NCBI GenBank assembly: GCA_946478975.1
Contig: CAMLEO010000114.1
Coordinates: forward strand, 1 to 19,045
Source: an uncultured Steroidobacter sp.
GTDB taxonomy: Bacteria; Pseudomonadota; Gammaproteobacteria; Steroidobacterales; Steroidobacteraceae
Direction of reading: 5' to 3'
DNA: 19,045 nt
Translations under genes and position numbers: made by a program
The notes under the pieces: generated by a model
What the model saw: only the letters and a program-made list of their open reading frames with translations
Told to the model about the DNA's origin: nothing
Database searches by the model: none
In this document: one piece after another, positions 15,213 to 19,045 of the stretch
How the letters are laid out: the number at the start of each line of letters is the position of its first letter
Position numbering within the stretch: the first letter of the stretch is position 1

Positions 15213-16106
15213 CTAGCTCAGCGCGCCTTCAACGACGCGCGCGACGGCGGGAGTGTCGTCGAACCACGGCGCGTGGCCGGTGTTGGGGATTCGGACCATT
15301 CGGATGTGTGGGTGGGCGGCGGCGATGCGTTCGCCTGCTTCGGGTCTCACCCAGTGGTCCTGCTCGCCCCAGATCAGCGTCGTTGGCGGCTGCAAATGTT
15401 TCCAGCGCTCGGCGAGCAGCAGGTTCGGCTTGAGCCCGCGCAGATCGATTGCACTCTGGACCAGATAAATCCAGCTTTGATAGTTGCGCACCTGGCTTGC
15501 GGCGCACAGATCGAGGAAGTCGTCGCTGAGTCGCTCCGCATGCAGCACGATTCGCTGCGCCCAGAGTTCGCGAACGCTGTTACGAGTTGGATGGGTCAGG
15601 CCTCGTTTCATGAGTCCGGCAAGCGCGGGAAGCGATCCCAATCGCAGTCCCCACGGCATCGCACGCTGCACGCCTGCGGGCGCACCGACGATGACGAGTC
15701 GGTTCACTCGCTCAGGATGAGCGAGTGCGAAGCCCGCTGCCCACAGACCGCCCATCGAATTGCCCAGCACCCCGGCCGATTGAATGCTCAGCGCATCGAG
15801 AATTTCGTTCGCGAAACGACTTGCGATGTCGAGCATGTTCACGCCGCGATAGTCGAAAGCGTCAGCGAGCCCATGGCCCGGCCGATCGACCGCGAGCACT
15901 CGATAACGACGCGCCAGCAATGGCATCAACGGCGCCCACTGAGTCGCTTCGCCCAAGCCGCCGTGAAGCAGAAGCAACGGCTGGCCTCGTCCCGCTTCGA
16001 TGACCTGCGTCGCGCCGCCCGACCAGCGCACGCGAACGATGCGATATCCCGGCACCACCCGATCGAGATAAGCGGCCTGAAGCGTTTCGATCCGCTGTGC
16101 GTCCAT
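15213..16106 (-). CDS. Alpha/beta-fold hydrolase
   Basis: The 297-residue protein carries the usual alpha/beta hydrolase landmarks. LLLLHGG (45-50) supplies the oxyanion region. GNSMGG holds nucleophile Ser117, GEQDHWV holds Asp250, and NTGHAPW holds His278. A cap region of about 80 residues lies between 140 and 225. Relatives include esterases and C-C bond hydrolases; no substrate can be assigned. No signal peptide is seen, so it is cytoplasmic. ATG 16106 is preferred: AAGG lies about ten bases upstream and the sequence before it (to 16217) is not conserved-looking and overlaps the divergent gene. Its 3' end lies 13 bp from that of the large oxidase, convergent with it. Confidence 0.9.
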   Translation of the reverse strand: MDAQRIETLQAAYLDRVVPGYRIVRVRWSGGATQVIEAGRGQPLLLLHGGLGEATQWAPLMPLLARRYRVLAVDRPGHGLADAFDYRGVNMLDIASRFANEILDALSIQSAGVLGNSMGGLWAAGFALAHPERVNRLVIVGAPAGVQRAMPWGLRLGSLPALAGLMKRGLTHPTRNSVRELWAQRIVLHAERLSDDFLDLCAASQVRNYQSWIYLVQSAIDLRGLKPNLLLAERWKHLQPPTTLIWGEQDHWVRPEAGERIAAAHPHIRMVRIPNTGHAPWFDDTPAVARVVEGALS

Positions 16107-16215
16107 GCAGGTTCTGCCTTGGCGATATGAAGCGTTAGGATGTCCCCGCCGACTTCGGTCAGCAATCAGGGACGGATTCCGCGATGACTTCAGTCTTCCT
16201 CGCTGAGCAAGCGCC

Positions 16216-16500
16216 ATGAAATGGGCATTTATCTACCTGCTGGAGCCGGGCGAACCCGGGCGGACCGATGTGCTCGGCGCGCTCGTGAGCGTCGGCGTAA
16301 GAAATATCACCGACGCCGCCGCGACAGCCCGCCGGCTTGCGGAAGATGGTGTCGAACTCATCGAACTGTGCGGCGGCTTCGGCGGCGAAGGGCTGGGCGT
16401 CATCGTGAACGCCGTGGAGGGCAAACTGCCGGTGGGGGCGGTTTTTTACGGCGTGGATGCAAGCAGGGGCTTGCAGCGGCTGTTCGGCACAAAGCAATGA
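16216..16500 (+). CDS. Small conserved protein, DUF6506-like
   Basis: The 94-residue cytoplasmic protein starts [12 protein letters not shown] and contains [18 protein letters not shown] and [11 protein letters not shown]. It resembles small proteins named DUF6506, recognised from memory. The Gly-rich CGGFGGEG turn suggests a compact alpha/beta fold. Function is unknown. It is divergent from the hydrolase gene (109 bp apart) and 76 bp upstream of the dienelactone-hydrolase-like gene. A perfect stem, TGCAAGC/GCTTGCA with an AGGG loop (16458-16475), lies near its 3' end; it is probably incidental. Confidence 0.65.
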   Translation: MKWAFIYLLEPGEPGRTDVLGALVSVGVRNITDAAATARRLAEDGVELIELCGGFGGEGLGVIVNAVEGKLPVGAVFYGVDASRGLQRLFGTKQ

Positions 16501-16520
16501 GCCCCATGCACAAGGGGCTC
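16499..16520 (+). terminator. Hairpin at the end of the DUF6506-like gene
   Basis: GAGCCCC (16499-16505) pairs perfectly with GGGGCTC (16514-16520) around an 8-base loop, starting in the stop codon. No T-run follows, so an intrinsic terminator is not proven. TACACT at 16530-16535, just downstream, is a possible -10 for the next gene. Together they may separate the two genes. Confidence 0.4.
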
Positions 16521-16576
16521 GCGAGTGGCTACACTCGGGCGCTCGCTGCAAAGGCCATCAGGATCAGGAGTTCGAC

Positions 16577-17449
16577 ATGAGCCAGGATCTGCACGCCGAT
16601 ATCGCCAATGTGTTGTCACGCGTCGAGTTGAACCGCCGTGACATGATGGTCAGCACCCTGGCGGCGGGCTTTGCGCTCGCAGTGCAGCCCGTCAGTGCCG
16701 AAACCATCAGCACCAGCAGCGAAGGCCTGACGGCGGACGATGTAAAAATTCCGGTGGGCGACGATTTGATTCCGGGCTATCGCGCCATGCCGTCCAAAGG
16801 CGGGCCGTTTCCGGTGGTGCTGGTGGTGCAGGAGATCTTCGGCGTGCATGAGCACATCAAGGATGTCTGCCGGCGCTTCGCCAAGCTCGGCTACTTCGCC
16901 ATCGCGCCGGAGTTGTATTACCGCCAGGGCGATGTCTCCAAGCTCAAGACCATCGATGAGATCCGCCCGATCGTGGCAAAAGTGCCCGATGAGCAGGTGA
17001 TGTCCGATCTCGACGCAGCGGTGGAGTTCGCGCAGAAATCCGGCAAGGGCGATGTCGCCAAGCTCGGCATCACCGGCTTCTGCTGGGGCGGCCGCATCGT
17101 TTGGTTGTATGCCGCGCACAGCAAACAATTGAAAGCCGGTGTGGCCTGGTATGGGCGCCTGGTCGGCGATCCGACGCCGAATACACCGAAACATCCGGTC
17201 AACATCGCCGGCGATCTGCACGCACCGGTGCTGGGATTGTATGGCGGCAAGGATCAAGGCATTCCGCTCGAGAGCATCGAGCAGATGCGCACGGCGCTCA
17301 AAGCTGCGAAGGTCGATTCACAGATCGTCGTGTATCCCGATTCGCAGCACGCGTTCTTCGCCGACTATCGTCCGTCATATAACGAAACCGACGCGAAAGA
17401 CGGCTGGCAGAAGCTGCAGGCCTGGTTCAAACAATACGGCGTAGCGTAA
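16577..17449 (+). CDS. Tat-exported dienelactone hydrolase-family protein
   Basis: The 290-residue protein has a long polar start, then [19 protein letters not shown] and a likely cleavage after VSA (residue 41). This is a twin-arginine signal with the RR at 20-21. The mature part is the dienelactone hydrolase fold: GFCWGG with nucleophile Cys169, GGKDQGIP with Asp226, SQHAFF with His258, and [11 protein letters not shown] with Glu86, which orients the Cys in DLH. All catalytic residues are intact. Relatives hydrolyse lactones or esters; the substrate is unknown. GGAG seven bases before ATG 16577 supports this start. The next gene begins 2 bp after its stop, so the two are almost certainly one operon and probably work on related compounds in the periplasm. 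Confidence 0.88.
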   Translation: MSQDLHADIANVLSRVELNRRDMMVSTLAAGFALAVQPVSAETISTSSEGLTADDVKIPVGDDLIPGYRAMPSKGGPFPVVLVVQEIFGVHEHIKDVCRRFAKLGYFAIAPELYYRQGDVSKLKTIDEIRPIVAKVPDEQVMSDLDAAVEFAQKSGKGDVAKLGITGFCWGGRIVWLYAAHSKQLKAGVAWYGRLVGDPTPNTPKHPVNIAGDLHAPVLGLYGGKDQGIPLESIEQMRTALKAAKVDSQIVVYPDSQHAFFADYRPSYNETDAKDGWQKLQAWFKQYGVA

Positions 17450-17451
17450 CG

Positions 17452-18555
17452 ATGCGCATTTCTCTGTCGCTTGGTGCGTGCGCCCTCGCGCTCGCTTCTT
17501 TCACCGTGCATGCGGCGGACAGCGCCGCGTCGGGCGTAATTGAACATTACGGCTTGCAACAAGCCGAAACGCCCGTGAAGGAGCGCAAAGGATGGCACAA
17601 ACCAAAGCGCATCCTCATCGGCGGCTTTGCGTCGGAAATCGGTCCAGCACTGCAATCCTCGGCGCCCGGCGTTGAATTCATCGTCGCCGGCTCGCCGGAA
17701 GCCAAGGCCAAGCTCGCGAGCATCGACGCGGCCATCGGCATCTGCAGCGCAGACCTGCTGGCAGCGGCAAAATCCATCCAGTGGATCCAGATGGTCACCG
17801 CCGGCGTGGAGAACTGCGTCTCCATCCCCGCGATCAAAGAAAGAAACATTCTGGTCACCAACATGCAGCGCATTGCCGGCCCGGTGATCGCCGAGCATGT
17901 GATCGCGATGACCATGGCGCTCACGCGCGGCCTGGATATATTCATTCCCGCTCAAGCCACCGGGCAATGGCGGCGCAATGATGTTCCCGAAGGCCGCATG
18001 GCGGTCGTCGATGGCAAGACGATGCTGGTCGTCGGCCTCGGCGGCATCGGCAGCGAAGTTGCCAAGCGTGCGCACGCGCTCGGCATGAAAGTCACAGCCA
18101 CGCGCGCGAGCGGTCGCACCGGTCCGGATTACGTGAGTCATGTGGGCTTGCCCGACGAGTTGCCGAAGCTGGTCAGCGAAGCGGACTTCGTCGTCAACAC
18201 GGCGCCGCTGACGCCGCAGACCAAAGGTATTTTCAACGCGGCGCTGTTCGAGAAAATGAAACCCACCGCGTATCTCATCAATGTCGCGCGCGGCGGCAGC
18301 GTGGTCACGTCCGATCTGATCGCAGCTTTGAAGAACAAGAAGATCGCCGGCGCGGCGCTGGATGTGACCGATCCGGAGCCTTTGCCGCCGGATCATCCGT
18401 TGTGGAAGACGCCGAACGTCATCATCACGCCGCACATTTCGAGCGATTCGGATCTCGGCTTCGATGCCCAGATCCAGGTGGTGCGCGAGAATCTGCGACG
18501 CTACGCGGCCGGCGAACCGATGCTGTCGGTCGTCGACGTGTCGCGCGGCTATTGA
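17452..18555 (+). CDS. D-isomer-specific 2-hydroxyacid dehydrogenase with an N-terminal signal peptide
   Basis: The 367-residue protein starts MRISLSLGACALALASF and ends the hydrophobic part with VHA before AADS, a Sec-type signal (cleavage near 21). The body is a complete D-2-hydroxyacid dehydrogenase. The Rossmann motif GLGGIG is at 195-200. Arg280 lies in NVARGG, Glu309 in DPEPLPP, and His328 in TPHIS. The strand after GLGGIG ends in VTATRASGR, not in an acidic residue, which suggests NADP(H) rather than NAD(H). Members of this family normally work in the cytoplasm, so the signal peptide is odd. The start is 2 bp after the hydrolase stop. The signal could instead be an uncleaved anchor, but the AxA-like site and charge pattern favour cleavage. 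Confidence 0.9.
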   Translation: MRISLSLGACALALASFTVHAADSAASGVIEHYGLQQAETPVKERKGWHKPKRILIGGFASEIGPALQSSAPGVEFIVAGSPEAKAKLASIDAAIGICSADLLAAAKSIQWIQMVTAGVENCVSIPAIKERNILVTNMQRIAGPVIAEHVIAMTMALTRGLDIFIPAQATGQWRRNDVPEGRMAVVDGKTMLVVGLGGIGSEVAKRAHALGMKVTATRASGRTGPDYVSHVGLPDELPKLVSEADFVVNTAPLTPQTKGIFNAALFEKMKPTAYLINVARGGSVVTSDLIAALKNKKIAGAALDVTDPEPLPPDHPLWKTPNVIITPHISSDSDLGFDAQIQVVRENLRRYAAGEPMLSVVDVSRGY

Positions 18556-18644
18556 AATGCCCGAGCAGGAAGACACTGGAACCGGCTGCTGATTGCAAGC
18601 GTTTCGCCGACATCTCCCTTCCGGTGCAGTTCTCTTCAGCCGCC

Positions 18645-19045
18645 ATGTCCGCGCTTCCTGCCAATGCACCCCCGCTACAATTTGGGTTCCAGCCCGGCCG
18701 CAATTGCTGGCGGGTGGAGCATGCGCGCCAGGCGTCGTTGATCGTCGACGGTGAAGATTATTTCCGCGCCTTCGTCGAAGCCGCCCGCAAAGCCAAGCGC
18801 TCCATCCTGATCAGCGGTTGGGATTTTCACAGCCGCACGCGGCTGATCTGTCGCGGTCCGAACGATTGCGACCTGGAGCTCGGCGAGTTCCTGAACGACC
18901 TGGTTCGTCGCAATCGTCACCTGCACGTGCACGTGTTGATCTGGGACTATCCGGTGATCTTCGGGCTGGACCGCGAGTGGGCGCCGTTCTACGGCCTCGG
19001 CTGGCAGCCGCATCGACGCGTGCATTTTCGTTACGACAACACGCA
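18645..19045 (+). CDS. Phospholipase D-like protein (partial, runs off the right end)
   Basis: From ATG 18645 the frame stays open to the last base (133 codons). The product contains PGRNCWRVEHA, SLIVDGEDYFRAFVEAARKA and SILISGWDFHSRTRL, followed by LGEFLNDLVRRNRHLHVHVL and IWDYPVIFG. This order matches the N-terminal part of PLD-superfamily proteins related to cardiolipin synthases. The diagnostic HxKxxxxD motifs would lie beyond the window, so activity cannot be judged. No signal peptide is visible. The ATG is the best start because it includes the conserved NCWR segment, although no good Shine-Dalgarno is seen and a TACAAT lies just inside the frame (about 18675). It follows the dehydrogenase by 89 bp. 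Confidence 0.7.
   Translation, partial: MSALPANAPPLQFGFQPGRNCWRVEHARQASLIVDGEDYFRAFVEAARKAKRSILISGWDFHSRTRLICRGPNDCDLELGEFLNDLVRRNRHLHVHVLIWDYPVIFGLDREWAPFYGLGWQPHRRVHFRYDNT

Noticed and set aside
15197..15220. Bidirectional terminator between the oxidase and hydrolase genes
   Set aside because: Only a 5-bp TGAGC/GCTCA stem with a 14-base loop is present and no T-run follows on either strand.
17365..18669. 434-codon open frame on the minus strand, antisense to the dehydrogenase gene
   Set aside because: The plus strand has intact catalytic motifs of a known family. The reverse frame has low-complexity Arg/His/Asp content and no domain signature.
1..19045. Defence system, phage island or other large undescribed system
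   Set aside because: All sizeable genes fit housekeeping, envelope or metabolic families with uniform GC-rich codon use. No integrase, transposase, nuclease-helicase set or repeat array is seen.

Overview
The window is about 19 kb of GC-rich, densely packed chromosomal DNA. The gene set is a MotAB flagellar stator with E. coli-like key residues, an OmpR-type two-component pair, a lipoprotein HtrA protease, YceH, an Anbu proteasome homologue and a single-chain FAD/Fe-S oxidase. Together with the GC-rich codon use it suggests a gammaproteobacterium near the Xanthomonadales/Nevskiales/Steroidobacterales. That placement is an inference from gene content and is not proven. I see no integrase, transposase, tRNA, rRNA, CRISPR array or recognisable defence island. 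Most of the window looks like ordinary core or near-core chromosome.

Layout. (1) 1-1552, plus strand: the last codons of a probable transglutaminase-like gene, then an Anbu-type proteasome-like hydrolase, which shares one base with an AraC-type regulator. (2) 1596-2759, plus: a Tat-exported protein of unknown function with an HEMLH motif. It abuts, tail to tail, motB-motA on the minus strand (2760-4703). (3) 4704-5031: the only gene-free stretch over 300 bp. Most of it is an imperfect palindrome of about 167 bp. (4) 5032-6518, plus: a small exported secretin-like (NolW-type) protein and a membrane-anchored hypothetical protein. (5) 6491-11078, minus: yceH, an HtrA/DegP lipoprotein protease, then an OmpR-family regulator and its sensor kinase. 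A strong 52-bp hairpin separates the protease from the regulator. (6) 11189-15199, plus: a 1336-residue DUF3683/FAD/4Fe-4S/CCG oxidoreductase, probably acting on a D-2-hydroxy acid. (7) 15213-16106, minus: an alpha/beta hydrolase. (8) 16216-18555, plus: a DUF6506-like small protein, a Tat-exported dienelactone-hydrolase-like enzyme, and a D-2-hydroxyacid dehydrogenase with a Sec-type signal peptide starting 2 bp later. (9) 18645 to the end: the start of a phospholipase D-like gene.

Functional links. MotA and MotB form the proton-driven stator. The HtrA protease next to a two-component system suggests an envelope-stress module. The large oxidase and the exported dehydrogenase both belong to 2-hydroxy-acid enzyme families, but they lie in different transcription units and nothing in the sequence ties them to one pathway. 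Three convergent gene pairs meet with almost no space or overlap (2759/2760, 6491-6518, 15199/15213).

The items most worth a second look are the palindrome at 4749-4915, the exported hydrolase/dehydrogenase pair, the Tat-exported HExxH protein, and the hairpin between the protease and the two-component genes.
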